Below, piece by piece: positions 26,159-35,378 of a stretch of 64,000 nt of DNA. Origin of the DNA: RGIG9079 sp964567845 (GTDB taxonomy: Bacteria; Bacteroidota; Bacteroidia; Bacteroidales; Marinifilaceae); NCBI GenBank assembly GCA_964567845.1, contig CAZMOG010000002.1, forward strand, positions 1 to 64,000. The letters run 5' to 3'. The first letter of the stretch is position 1; each line of letters opens with the position of its first letter. A program made the translations under genes and the position numbers. The notes beneath the pieces are model-generated. The model saw only the letters and a program-made list of their open reading frames with translations, was not told the DNA's origin and searched no databases.

Positions 26159-27060
26159 CACAAATATGCCACTATTCCAATCTGGATATTAAAAACATTG
26201 AACTTATAGTCCATTCCTAAACTCTTACGCCAACCACTCTCAACTCCATTGGTGGTTTGACGCTTTCTGTTCATTTTGAAACCTGCAATGCCTACAGAGG
26301 CCTCAACCGTAAATTTATCCATAACAAAGACTGATAAACCGGGATTCAATCCTATTCTTATCTGCTGAATATCTGTATTTGTTTTGGTTAAACCACTTGC
26401 CAGGGTTCTTACATAGTCCATTTCTCCCCAACTATATTCAAGAGATGTTTCATTGAACAGACCAAATCTATGCCCACGATCAAGACCCACATAGGAACGA
26501 TGAATAAGAGCAACGCTATTCAAATTATAGCCACATCCGGTCTTACCCAACTCCATATTCAAGTCTTCGTCGATATCTACATATAGCGAAGATAGGTCTG
26601 CATCAATTTTCGTATTGGAATACTTTACTCCTACGCATGAATTGGGGGCATAAAAATATGCAACAAATGGCTTTGTCGAAAATGCAGATATTTGGCCGGA
26701 AAAATCCTCTATCATTCCAAAGAACTGTGAATCCTCCGTATCGTAATTGGCAAACGAGATTGCAAAACCAACCGCAACATCGCCCTTGGCTACAAAACGG
26801 TAGTTTGTAATCATACGTCTGCGTTTACGCTCAGACTCTCGCTGCTTTACAGGCACAGTATCCATTGCAAGATTTCTTTCACGAATAATTTTATCCCACT
26901 CGGTCTGAGTTATTATACCCTCGCTTATAAGTAAATCTTTCAATGAATCGACACGATTGACTAAACGCAAAGAATCACCCTCCACAACATTCTGAGCCGA
27001 AGTTTGATTAACACCGGCAAACGATAACACGAACAATATTAAAAGCAAACACCTCTTCAT
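26158..27060 (-). CDS. Outer-membrane beta-barrel protein (paralogue 1)
   Basis: A 300-residue exported protein with signal peptide MKRCLLLILFVLSFAGVNQTSAQ. A short helical, charged linker follows (about 30-85, rich in Arg/Lys/Glu). Then come amphipathic strands ending in an aromatic/hydrophobic residue, typical of a BamA-inserted barrel (final NIQIGIVAYL). It resembles its neighbour at 27066-27827 (NPGLSVFVMDKFTVEASVG against VPGLVAFINDYTAAEVTVG), so the pair arose by duplication. The GTG at 27066 is an alternative start. Function is unknown; it may anchor or export the DUF4493/PCMD lipoproteins of the same operon. Confidence 0.7.
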   Translation of the reverse strand: MKRCLLLILFVLSFAGVNQTSAQNVVEGDSLRLVNRVDSLKDLLISEGIITQTEWDKIIRERNLAMDTVPVKQRESERKRRRMITNYRFVAKGDVAVGFAISFANYDTEDSQFFGMIEDFSGQISAFSTKPFVAYFYAPNSCVGVKYSNTKIDADLSSLYVDIDEDLNMELGKTGCGYNLNSVALIHRSYVGLDRGHRFGLFNETSLEYSWGEMDYVRTLASGLTKTNTDIQQIRIGLNPGLSVFVMDKFTVEASVGIAGFKMNRKRQTTNGVESGWRKSLGMDYKFNVFNIQIGIVAYL

Positions 27061-27065
27061 AAGCA

Positions 27066-27827
27066 CTATAGATAAAAAGCTAAACCAAGTGAAATACTAA
27101 GAATATTTATTCGGAAATTACCAGAACTCGAGGTGTATTTTCCTTCATATATCTGATTGGTAATCTGCTTGGTCTTGGTATGACTAAATCCCAACACGCC
27201 CACTGTCACCTCGGCAGCGGTGTAATCGTTAATAAAGGCAACCAATCCCGGTACAAACGATATTGCAAACTCCTGAGTCTCCTGGAATGTTCCGGTTACA
27301 TCATAACCCTGACCGTTTATCATTTTGGATTTACCTCCACCATACTCTAACTGCATTTCAGTCAGGATTCCGAATCTACGACTATTACCTATATTGATGT
27401 AATAACGGTAAACAGCCGAGGCGGAATATGATTGCTTAAGAGAGTATATATCCTTCACAGAACCATCAAACTCGTCATCAAGGGCAAAACCAATGCTATC
27501 AACACGCATAAACGAGCGCTTATACGAACCTCGCAAACCTGCAGCCTGATTATCCGCAAATGAATAGCATACAATAGGCGAGGCCTTTACCGAATGTCCC
27601 CTTCCATTAACTCCCTCGATAAAAAGAAAGTTGTATCGCTTGTTATCATTTACGGCAAAGGAGACAGAACTACCTACAATCCACTGTCCCTTAGGAACAA
27701 AGGTCTGCGATTCAATGTCGCGTTCTATCTTCGATGATAATGCATTATGTTCCTGCGAGAAACCTCTCCCAGGAACAATAACACTCAATACTGCAACAAC
27801 TATATATGTCAGCAGATTTTTACTCAT
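27066..27827 (-). CDS. Outer-membrane beta-barrel protein (paralogue 2)
   Basis: A 253-residue exported protein with signal peptide MSKNLLTYIVVAVLSVIVPGRGFSQ (cut at FSQ-EHN). The rest is regularly spaced amphipathic beta strands and a C-terminal LSISLGLAFYL, the usual terminal strand of outer-membrane barrels. It is related to the adjacent barrel at 26158-27060 but lacks that protein's charged linker. Its ATG lies within the end of the DUF4493-PCMD gene (8-base overlap, ATGAGTAA), so translation is coupled. No known porin signature was recognised. Confidence 0.7.
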   Translation of the reverse strand: MSKNLLTYIVVAVLSVIVPGRGFSQEHNALSSKIERDIESQTFVPKGQWIVGSSVSFAVNDNKRYNFLFIEGVNGRGHSVKASPIVCYSFADNQAAGLRGSYKRSFMRVDSIGFALDDEFDGSVKDIYSLKQSYSASAVYRYYINIGNSRRFGILTEMQLEYGGGKSKMINGQGYDVTGTFQETQEFAISFVPGLVAFINDYTAAEVTVGVLGFSHTKTKQITNQIYEGKYTSSSGNFRINILSISLGLAFYL

Positions 27828-30042
27828 AAATCAAAGAGAAATCATCCATATAGAGGGTACTGCCCTCTCCACCGGTGAAATAATCTCCATACTTACTTGC
27901 AGAGACACAAACAATGATATACTTCGGTTTACGCTCTGTTGTTCGATACTCCATAGGTACTGTTATCTCGGTCCATGAATCTACAGCACTCTTCATTTCG
28001 TACTCACCGTATGCAATAATGTGCTCGTCATTAACGCTAAACAACTGACCTCCACCGCTTGTAGAGTTCTTTGTCTTAATCTGCACAGGTGATTCCCAAT
28101 CTCCAATTGCAACATAAATCTTTCCGATATCAGAACTTCCTGATGCAATATTATCAACATTCACATTGCTTGGAATGTTATTATCATCAACAATACCTGG
28201 AGTATATTTAAACCAGAAACTATATGCCGATGGTCTGCACTCAAATGGACGTCCGAAATCCAGAACACCATCAGTTCCATCGGTAGCAGCATATTTCCCT
28301 ACAAACATATTACCTGCAGCAAACTTACCAATCGCTCCAAGACCCACGAATTGCGAAACCATCTTGGAAGATTTAGAGCCGGTTGATCCGGGACGAACAT
28401 CAGAATCCGGATTAGTTACCAACTTCTTCATTGTGTTAGAACCATGGTTTCCACAATCCCAGAACAATGAACCATCCTCGCTTGACAATGTTAAAGCATC
28501 AGAATTTGCACCCGAAACATTCGATGCCCAATACTCAAATCCACTATTTGGAAGCTGAATTGCATCCTCGGTAGTAAACACCTTTGTAACCATACCGGCA
28601 ATACCATTATCAACCGCACGGTATTGATATGCTGTCAATGGGGTCAAACCGGAAATCGCAGCGGTCAATGTTATTCCATCCTCGGCATTTACATTAGCAC
28701 TAACCGTTGTCCATGTATCTGCACTGATCTCTTTATACTCAAAAGTATATGGGCCCTTTGCCTCATCAGGACTAACAATCTCACCCTTTAGAACTGCTCT
28801 GTTTGAATACACTGTTCCCAAATCAATACCAAGAGCGGCAACAGTTGCATCGCTGACAACAAAGTTCAATGGAATCTCGGTCACGTTGTTACTTGCATCG
28901 GTCACCTTTAAGTTAAATACAAACTCCCCCTCCTCGGTAAACCACTGCATAAACTCATCGCTAAATACCAATTTGCCCGATGACTGTCCATTAGTTGCAT
29001 TGTATAGGTAATCATTAAATGACAAACCCACTGCATCCAATGCTGCCTTTTCTGTTTCTGACAATTTATGCATATCATAGCTTGATACTGTTGCATCCAA
29101 ACCATTCATCCGGGCAAAGACATCGCTGGTTACGGTAAAACTCTTCAATTGCGATGCCGTTGTCAACCAAACTACTATTCTTGAACCGTTATTAGGCTCA
29201 AAATAGATTGGTGAATTGATGTCAAAAGCCTCTCCTCCTGACAAACGGGGGCGCTCTACAATCTGCAATGAGTTATTTTTGTTAACAACCTGCTCATCTA
29301 TCTCAATATCAATGCCGGCTCCTCCCTCCTCTGGTTTAACCGGCTCTGAATACTTGATTGTAACACCATACTCTGTAGCTGCCTTGGCATTGGTAATTGT
29401 ATATGAATACTCATAATCCTCATTAGTCAATGTCTTAGCTGTAAACTTCATTGTAATGTTGCGGGTTGTGTTATCATCATCAAACATGAAATAACCTTTA
29501 CGCAATGTTGTATCCGTATAGATCAAACCATACTGAGTATCCTCGGTTGTAGCCAACACCTTTGCCGAAGCAATATCAAAGAAACGCTCCAAAGAGGCAT
29601 CGAAATCTACACTCAAAAGGGTATTGGCAATATTACATGTCAATGATACACTCTTAATATCTCCCTTCTCAATAATAAAAGGTATTGAACCTGTGTAGTA
29701 TGGTTTATCAAAACCTGCATGTGTCAATGTTCCGGCTGTTACCGACAACATATAGGCATCAGACATCAAAGAGATTTGTGCAGGTACCTTGTCCATCCCC
29801 TCGTAGAGACGGACAAGTTTACTATTTGAATTGTAAATTCTTACCTTAGCACTGCTATTCAGCTCACTCAAAAGCTCTTCATTAGTAATAATAGCTCTTG
29901 AATCGGTCTCAATTGCATCGTCGAACTTTAAGTTCAACATTGCAACACCATCACCACTTTCACCATTCAGCTCACGCTTCTCACTCGCACAAGCTCCCAA
30001 TAGAAGGAGTACCGGCAATATATATGTATATACTTTTCTCAT
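27820..30042 (-). CDS. DUF4493-PCMD fusion lipoprotein
   Basis: A 740-residue lipoprotein (signal ending LLLGAC, Cys18). The N-terminal region (about 25-260) is DUF4493-like: LNLKFDDAIETDSRAI, PAQISLMSDAYMLSVTAGT, YYTGSIPFIIEKGDIKSVSL, a pattern shared with the next two genes upstream. Middle beta domains follow, including a fibronectin-like segment (ISGLTPLTAYQYRAVDNG, near 495). The C-terminal PCMD domain (about 515-740) resembles the lipoprotein at 24587. It is the largest member of the operon and links its two protein types in one chain. A surface structural or glycan-binding role is inferred, not shown. Confidence 0.8.
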   Translation of the reverse strand: MRKVYTYILPVLLLLGACASEKRELNGESGDGVAMLNLKFDDAIETDSRAIITNEELLSELNSSAKVRIYNSNSKLVRLYEGMDKVPAQISLMSDAYMLSVTAGTLTHAGFDKPYYTGSIPFIIEKGDIKSVSLTCNIANTLLSVDFDASLERFFDIASAKVLATTEDTQYGLIYTDTTLRKGYFMFDDDNTTRNITMKFTAKTLTNEDYEYSYTITNAKAATEYGVTIKYSEPVKPEEGGAGIDIEIDEQVVNKNNSLQIVERPRLSGGEAFDINSPIYFEPNNGSRIVVWLTTASQLKSFTVTSDVFARMNGLDATVSSYDMHKLSETEKAALDAVGLSFNDYLYNATNGQSSGKLVFSDEFMQWFTEEGEFVFNLKVTDASNNVTEIPLNFVVSDATVAALGIDLGTVYSNRAVLKGEIVSPDEAKGPYTFEYKEISADTWTTVSANVNAEDGITLTAAISGLTPLTAYQYRAVDNGIAGMVTKVFTTEDAIQLPNSGFEYWASNVSGANSDALTLSSEDGSLFWDCGNHGSNTMKKLVTNPDSDVRPGSTGSKSSKMVSQFVGLGAIGKFAAGNMFVGKYAATDGTDGVLDFGRPFECRPSAYSFWFKYTPGIVDDNNIPSNVNVDNIASGSSDIGKIYVAIGDWESPVQIKTKNSTSGGGQLFSVNDEHIIAYGEYEMKSAVDSWTEITVPMEYRTTERKPKYIIVCVSASKYGDYFTGGEGSTLYMDDFSLIYE

Positions 30043-30053
30043 AACCTGTATAA

Positions 30054-31361
30054 TTATTCAGTTACAGTTATCAGCAATAGTGTCTTCTTGGTTGATTGAT
30101 CATTAGAGTCTGTTACAGTAATAACGAAGTTATGATCTGCAGCTCCATATATTCCCAAAAGTTCCAAGAAATTAGTGATATCGAAAACAACATTATTGGT
30201 CGATGTCACCTCCTCGCCTACAGGGAATTCCAAACTGCTCAATCCATTACGTAACTCGCCCGGATTTGCCAAACTAAACTCGGTTGCCAAACCAACTCCC
30301 GTCAAAATTTCTTCGGTCAATGTTTCAGAATTGATCTCTACATAAATATCCTTCAATGTAGTGCCCTCGGCCGATGAAATCAACACCTTTAACGGTTTAC
30401 CATCTGCTATGAACTGTGATGGATACTGAGCCTCATCAATATCAAATCCATCTCCTACGATTGTTGGCTTAGCAAGATCGCCAGGAACGGTACCGGGCTC
30501 ATCATCGCCTCCTACTCCAGGATTCTCCTCCGGCTCATACTGATCAGGTTTATCCTGAATATCCTTCTCGGGAACTTCAACGCTAACGTCGCCCAAATCA
30601 ACCAAAGTACATGTTGCATCAACTACAAATGTCTCACCTCCGATAATTACAGTTCCAAACTCAGCCAACTCACCCTCCTCAATCTTCTTAAGCGAGTAAG
30701 TAATCTGATGAGCCTCTCCTGCCTTTATTCCGGCAATCTGTTGTGTTGAGGTAATATACTGACCGTCAACGGTACCCGTTAACACAGCAATCAATGTATT
30801 CTCGGTATCGGCAGCCTTAAAGTATCCTGTAGCAGTGGGCTTCGTTGCCAAGAAGTCCAAGCTACCGTTACCAACGGTAACATTTACCTTAACATCCAAA
30901 TCCAAAAGGGCTTTTAAATCCTCGGAATAACCAACATTAACCTTTATGTTTGCAAAGTAACAAACCAAAGTCGAAACCTCGGTCAATTTATTTTTTTCTA
31001 TGGTAAAATTCTCTACTCCGTAATAATATGGTGCATCCCATGCTGCATCCTGCAAATCCGGTGAATATGCCTCAACAGAATATGAACCAACAGGCAACGT
31101 TATAATTTCAGGCATCTTTGAGTAGCTGCTATACTCGGCAACCACCTCAGATCCATTCAAAATTCTCACTACGAAATCTGCAGTACTCACAGCTCTCGAC
31201 TCTACAGAGACAAGCGGAGAGACCAATTTCATTGTTCCAAAAGCATCGGATGGCAACTCATGCTCATATTTCTCCGATAGATGCGAACATGCTGAGAACG
31301 AACAAACAAGTCCGACCAACAATACAAATATACTTAACAATCTCTTCATAATATTTTCCAT
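30054..31361 (-). CDS. DUF4493 lipoprotein
   Basis: A 435-residue lipoprotein (signal ending SFSAC, Cys25). It has a DUF4493-like N-terminal domain: VESRAVSTADFVVRILNGS, ITLPVGSYSVEAYSPD, YYYGVENFTIEKNKLTEV. An acidic, Pro/Gly-rich linker (about 270-300, DKPDQYEPEENPGVGGDDEP) separates it from a C-terminal beta domain of about 135 residues. ATG 31361 overlaps the upstream stop by 1 base (TAATG); ATG 31349 (MKRLL) is also possible. Function of DUF4493 is unknown. It sits between a DUF4493 paralogue and the DUF4493-PCMD fusion. Confidence 0.78.
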   Translation of the reverse strand: MENIMKRLLSIFVLLVGLVCSFSACSHLSEKYEHELPSDAFGTMKLVSPLVSVESRAVSTADFVVRILNGSEVVAEYSSYSKMPEIITLPVGSYSVEAYSPDLQDAAWDAPYYYGVENFTIEKNKLTEVSTLVCYFANIKVNVGYSEDLKALLDLDVKVNVTVGNGSLDFLATKPTATGYFKAADTENTLIAVLTGTVDGQYITSTQQIAGIKAGEAHQITYSLKKIEEGELAEFGTVIIGGETFVVDATCTLVDLGDVSVEVPEKDIQDKPDQYEPEENPGVGGDDEPGTVPGDLAKPTIVGDGFDIDEAQYPSQFIADGKPLKVLISSAEGTTLKDIYVEINSETLTEEILTGVGLATEFSLANPGELRNGLSSLEFPVGEEVTSTNNVVFDITNFLELLGIYGAADHNFVITVTDSNDQSTKKTLLLITVTE

Positions 31362-32527
31362 TACTCAGTTACATTAACCTTCAATACGGTAGGCGAAGTT
31401 GCCCTTCCATAGTCATCGGTAACTACCATCGAGAAGCTATATGAACCCACTGCCATATTTGCCAACAAATCGACAAACTCCACATAGGCCATTTTTTCAC
31501 GTTTGGCATCCAATCCTCTCATCTTTAATCCCTTCATTTCAAACAAAGACTGTACAGTCGACGACACCAATGAAACCGACTCATCACAACCTAAAGTTGT
31601 TGCTGTGGCAGAACTCAATGTCAACTTGCAATCCTTAATTCCTCCATCCGCAATAATCGTAAATCTCAAACTCTCGACAGGAGCCGCCTTACTGAAAGAG
31701 ACAGTGCTATTTGACTCAAAACCGATAACCTCAACAACCGGCAAATCAACTACCGGCTTATCCGATGCCACCAACTCTACAGGAACAACATCAATCTTAT
31801 CATCATATTGAACAATAATTTGATTTTTGGAAGCATCAACATCAAGATTCAATGTGTATCCTGTTTTAGCCGCAATCTCCAGATTCTCAACAATAGTAGC
31901 CTCAACAGTACCTCCCTGTCTTGTTCCTGTCCACACTAGATTTGCTGTTCCCGGACGAATAAACAGAGGAGTTGCACTTGACAATGGCGACAAGATTACG
32001 TCATTTCTTCCATCCACTTTGATAGCCAATGAACCTGCAGTGAAATACTCACGAAAATCTTCAGAAACTGTTGCCTTTACAAATGAATTCTGTAAAGAGG
32101 CAGTAATCTCGACAATTGTTGTTTCGTCAGCCTTAATAGTAAAAGATTTGGTTCCGCTAAAGTAAGCTTTACCCTCTCCCTCATCTGTAATTGTTCCACA
32201 ATTTACCTCGATTCGGTAATCACCGGGAGCGAATTGCGAACCGGCTTCGAAGTCATCCACGCTCTCCCACTCCGTCAACTTGGTTTCAACATCGCTGACT
32301 ACTGAATACAATGTCATACTGAAATCGGAAATTGTAGGAAGTGTGATAATTTCCGACAAGTCATAATCTGCACGACTACTAACATACTCGCTTTCAACCA
32401 TATTAAAAGCTGCATCAGTCGTGACATTCACATAGAGACCGGCATCTCTATCTGAATAATCATTTTGCGATTCGCACCCGAACATAAAGAGCACCAATGC
32501 AAATAAAGTAGAAATTCTTTTTACCAT
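31361..32527 (-). CDS. DUF4493 lipoprotein, first gene of the surface operon
   Basis: A 388-residue lipoprotein (signal ending FMFGC, Cys18). The DUF4493-like region shows ESEYVSSRADYDLSEIITLP, FAPGDYRIEVNCGT and AYFSGTKSFTIKADETT. The C-terminal half is an Ig-like beta domain ending SPTVLKVNVTE. That ending is similar to the LLLITVTE of the next gene, so the two are probably tandem duplicates. It is preceded by a promoter-like TACTTTTG at 32575-32582 and is the likely first gene of six (32527 down to 24587). Confidence 0.78.
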   Translation of the reverse strand: MVKRISTLFALVLFMFGCESQNDYSDRDAGLYVNVTTDAAFNMVESEYVSSRADYDLSEIITLPTISDFSMTLYSVVSDVETKLTEWESVDDFEAGSQFAPGDYRIEVNCGTITDEGEGKAYFSGTKSFTIKADETTIVEITASLQNSFVKATVSEDFREYFTAGSLAIKVDGRNDVILSPLSSATPLFIRPGTANLVWTGTRQGGTVEATIVENLEIAAKTGYTLNLDVDASKNQIIVQYDDKIDVVPVELVASDKPVVDLPVVEVIGFESNSTVSFSKAAPVESLRFTIIADGGIKDCKLTLSSATATTLGCDESVSLVSSTVQSLFEMKGLKMRGLDAKREKMAYVEFVDLLANMAVGSYSFSMVVTDDYGRATSPTVLKVNVTE

Positions 32528-32574
32528 AAATACTTATTTTCTATACAACACAAAGCCTATAGCAAACTTCGTGC

Positions 32575-32582
32575 CAAAAGTA
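32575..32582 (-). promoter_or_regulatory. Promoter -7 element of the DUF4493/PCMD operon
   Basis: Minus-strand TACTTTTG matches TAnnTTTG and lies 47 bases before the first ATG. No convincing -33 TTTG is seen, only a T-rich stretch. Confidence 0.45.
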
Positions 32583-32615
32583 TTTATGATAAAAAGAATT
32601 TTAAAAATTGGAACC

Positions 32616-33572
32616 CTATGAACCTAACAACGAATTAACAAAAGCCTCTCTGTCAAACAATTGCAAATCATTAATTCCCTCACCAATTCCAATATATCTT
32701 ACAGGTATCTTAAATTGATCCGAGATTCCCAAAACAACACCGCCTTTAGCGGTTCCATCCAACTTTGTAATAGCCAATGATGTTACCTCGGTTGCCTTAG
32801 TAAATTGTTTTGCCTGCTCGTAAGCATTCTGACCTGTCGAGCCATCAAGCACAAGCATTACATCGTTTGGTGCAGTAGGAACAATCTTCTTCATTACATT
32901 CTTAATCTTTGAAAGCTCGTTCATCAGATTAATCTTATTGTGCAAACGGCCTGCAGTATCGATAATGACCACATCGGCTCCCATTGCTTTTGCCTTCGAC
33001 AATGTATCATATGCAACCGAAGCCGGATCAGCTCCCATTCCCTGCTTAACTATCGGCACATCTACTCTATTTGCCCATATCTCCAACTGCTCCACAGCCG
33101 CAGCTCTGAATGTATCGGCAGCACCGAGCACAACACTCTTGCCTGCCTCTTTGAAACGCGCAGCCATTTTGCCAATGGTTGTTGTCTTTCCAACTCCATT
33201 GACACCCACTACCATTATCACATACGGGTCATTACCACTCCAATTATCCTGATTATTCAGAAGCTCATTCTCCTCAAGAAGAGCAACAATCTCTTCACGA
33301 AGAACCCTGTTCAACTCCTCAGATCCAACATACTTATCACGAGCAACACGCGCCTGTATCCTGTCAATGATTCTCAATGTAGTATCCACTCCCACATCCG
33401 AAGTTACCAGAACCTCTTCCAAATCATCAAGCACATCATCATCAACTTTAGTCCTACCGACAAGAACTCTTGCAATCTTCGACAAAACACCCTCTTTGGT
33501 CTTTGCCAGTCCACGCTTCAGGTTAGCATCATCGGCATGCGTTTTACGCTTGAAAATATCAAAAAATCCCAT
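32616..33572 (-). CDS. ftsY: Signal recognition particle receptor
   Basis: SRP-receptor GTPase that delivers nascent membrane proteins to the translocon with Ffh. The N domain covers about 20-100, then the G domain with GVNGVGKTTTIGK (residues 123-135), DTFRAAAVEQL, DTAGRLHNK and TKLDGTAKGG. 318 residues means the acidic A domain of E. coli FtsY is absent, as usual outside Proteobacteria. The start MGFFDIFKRK gives a short basic amphipathic N-terminus likely to touch the membrane. It follows purA's terminator hairpin and seems to be a single unit. Confidence 0.95.
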   Translation of the reverse strand: MGFFDIFKRKTHADDANLKRGLAKTKEGVLSKIARVLVGRTKVDDDVLDDLEEVLVTSDVGVDTTLRIIDRIQARVARDKYVGSEELNRVLREEIVALLEENELLNNQDNWSGNDPYVIMVVGVNGVGKTTTIGKMAARFKEAGKSVVLGAADTFRAAAVEQLEIWANRVDVPIVKQGMGADPASVAYDTLSKAKAMGADVVIIDTAGRLHNKINLMNELSKIKNVMKKIVPTAPNDVMLVLDGSTGQNAYEQAKQFTKATEVTSLAITKLDGTAKGGVVLGISDQFKIPVRYIGIGEGINDLQLFDREAFVNSLLGS

Positions 33573-33589
33573 GTCTATTATATTTAAAA

Positions 33590-33613
33590 GGGGTTAACTT
33601 AAATGCTAACCCC
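33590..33613 (-). terminator. Terminator after purA
   Basis: GGGGTTA (33590-33596) pairs with TAACCCC (33607-33613). On the minus strand the stem is followed by TTTTAAAT. It lies 10 bases past the purA stop. Confidence 0.7.
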
Positions 33614-33622
33614 CATATTTTA

Positions 33623-34894
33623 TCAATCCTCGTATCTTACAATCGTTTGATCTCGATCCGGGCCAACAGATACTATCTTAATTGGCACCTGAAGCTGATC
33701 TTCCAAGAATGACAAGTAAGCATTATACTCCTCAGGGAATTCATTCTCGCTGGTCATTTTAGTCATATCTGTTTGCCAACCCGGCAACTCCTCGTAGATT
33801 GGCTCAACCCCCTCGGTAATATCAAATGGAAAGTCCTCGGTTATAGTTCCATCATTCAACTTATAAGCAACACACGCCTTGATAGTTTCGAAGGTATCCA
33901 TAACATCGCTCTTCATCATAATCAACTTGGTAACTCCGTTAATCATGACAGCGTACCTCAATGCAACCAAATCAATCCAACCGGTTCTTCTTTTACGTCC
34001 TGTTACAGAACCAAACTCGTGTCCATATGTACACAACTTATCTCCAACCTCATCAAACAACTCTGTCGGGAATGGACCTGCTCCTACACGAGTACAATAG
34101 GCTTTAAAAATTCCATAAACATCTCCTATCTTATTGGGAGCAACACCCATACCTGCACAACTTCCTGCACAAATTGTCGAAGACGAGGTCACAAAGGGAT
34201 ATGAACCGAAATCAACATCAAGCATTGTTCCCTGAGCGCCCTCGGCCAATACTGATTTACCCTCTGCAATTGCCTTATTGATAACATGCTCGCTATCTAC
34301 CAAATTGAACCGCTTTAAATACTCTACTCCACTTAACCACTCCTTCTCAAGTTCGGTAATATCGTACTCGTAGTTCATTGATTTAAGGATTGTCTCGTGT
34401 TTGCCTTTAGCTATTGAATACTTCTCCTCGAAATTATATAGAATATCACCAACTCTCAATCCATTACGGCTAACCTTATCAGTATAGGTAGGTCCGATAC
34501 CCTTTCCTGTAGTTCCAATCTTCCCTGAACCTTTAGCAGCCTCGTATGCAGCATCAAGAACTCTGTGAGTAGGAAGAATCAAGTGAGCCTTCTTTGATAT
34601 GTATAGACGCTTAGTCAAATCGTGACCACTTGCAGCAAGTGCCTCTGCCTCCTGTTTGAACAACAGCGGATCCAAAACGACTCCATTACCAATAATATTA
34701 ACCTTACCTCCTTGGAAAATTCCTGAAGGAATTGAACGAAGAATATACTTCTCTCCATTGAACTCCAACGTATGGCCGGCATTAGGACCACCCTGGAATC
34801 TTGTAACTAAATCATACTTGGGAGTGAGTACGTCCACAACTTTACCTTTTCCCTCGTCACCCCATTGCAATCCTAATAAAACATCTACCTTCAT
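33623..34894 (-). CDS. purA: Adenylosuccinate synthase
   Basis: Joins IMP and aspartate using GTP in AMP synthesis. The GTP-binding WGDEGKGK (residues 11-18) contains the catalytic Asp. QGGPNAGHTL, GTTGKGIGPTY, EGAQGTMLDVDFG, TGRKRRTGWID and KSDVMD all occur in order. 423 residues is normal. A consensus -7 box, TAAATTTG (34921-34928), overlaps the end of the fur-like gene, so purA has its own promoter besides possible read-through from murI-fur. Confidence 0.96.
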   Translation of the reverse strand: MKVDVLLGLQWGDEGKGKVVDVLTPKYDLVTRFQGGPNAGHTLEFNGEKYILRSIPSGIFQGGKVNIIGNGVVLDPLLFKQEAEALAASGHDLTKRLYISKKAHLILPTHRVLDAAYEAAKGSGKIGTTGKGIGPTYTDKVSRNGLRVGDILYNFEEKYSIAKGKHETILKSMNYEYDITELEKEWLSGVEYLKRFNLVDSEHVINKAIAEGKSVLAEGAQGTMLDVDFGSYPFVTSSSTICAGSCAGMGVAPNKIGDVYGIFKAYCTRVGAGPFPTELFDEVGDKLCTYGHEFGSVTGRKRRTGWIDLVALRYAVMINGVTKLIMMKSDVMDTFETIKACVAYKLNDGTITEDFPFDITEGVEPIYEELPGWQTDMTKMTSENEFPEEYNAYLSFLEDQLQVPIKIVSVGPDRDQTIVRYED

Positions 34895-34920
34895 GATTAT
34901 ATCTTCTGTTTATTGATGTG

Positions 34921-34928
34921 CAAATTTA
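34921..34928 (-). promoter_or_regulatory. purA promoter -7 element
   Basis: Minus-strand TAAATTTG, exact TAnnTTTG match, 27 bases before the purA ATG and overlapping the last codon of the Fur-like gene. A good -33 is not visible. Confidence 0.5.
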
Positions 34929-35378
34929 ATCTTTTTTGCATTTCTTACATAATCCTCGCCCCAAAACTTTTTGATTTTCTAAAACAAAGCCATATTCGGA
35001 GCGACATTCATTAATCAAACTTTGCCATACAGGCAATTCCACATTAAAGAACTTACCACAAGCAACACACTGCAACACCAATTGAGGAGAGTTGTTATCG
35101 GCTTTACCATAAACAACGTACCCTTTATCCAATTGCATCCTTACCGCTAAATTCCATTCACATAACAAATCCAATACATTGTATAGAGTTGCTCTACTAA
35201 TTCTGAAGCGCTTTTGCTCAAGTCTTTGCAACAACTCTCTCACACTATACATTGTATCGGAATCATATATCAACTCCAAAACCGCCATTCGCTCGGGCGT
35301 ATTTCTCATCCCCCTATACCTCAATTGTTGCAAAAACCGCTCTCGAATCCGAGAGTATTGCTCTGTTCCTCTATTCAT
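34926..35378 (-). CDS. Fur-family regulator without histidines
   Basis: A 150-residue protein with the Fur winged-helix fold: RNTPERMAVLELIYDS, ISRATLYNVLDLLCE, and a C-terminal dimer domain with two CxxC pairs (CVAC and CKKC, the structural zinc site). The regulatory metal site of Fur proteins is normally built from histidines such as HHDH before the first CxxC. Here that position reads PQLVLQC, and the whole protein contains no histidine. It therefore probably keeps structural zinc and DNA binding but senses something else, or nothing. Its start overlaps murI's stop by 8 bases (ATGAATAG). Targets are unknown; purA next door is a candidate. Confidence 0.85.
   Translation of the reverse strand: MNRGTEQYSRIRERFLQQLRYRGMRNTPERMAVLELIYDSDTMYSVRELLQRLEQKRFRISRATLYNVLDLLCEWNLAVRMQLDKGYVVYGKADNNSPQLVLQCVACGKFFNVELPVWQSLINECRSEYGFVLENQKVLGRGLCKKCKKD

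Noticed and set aside
32940..33587. 215-codon plus-strand ORF opposite ftsY
   Set aside because: Lies wholly inside ftsY, whose GTPase motifs are intact; the antisense translation is Cys/His/Ser-rich and shows no domain.
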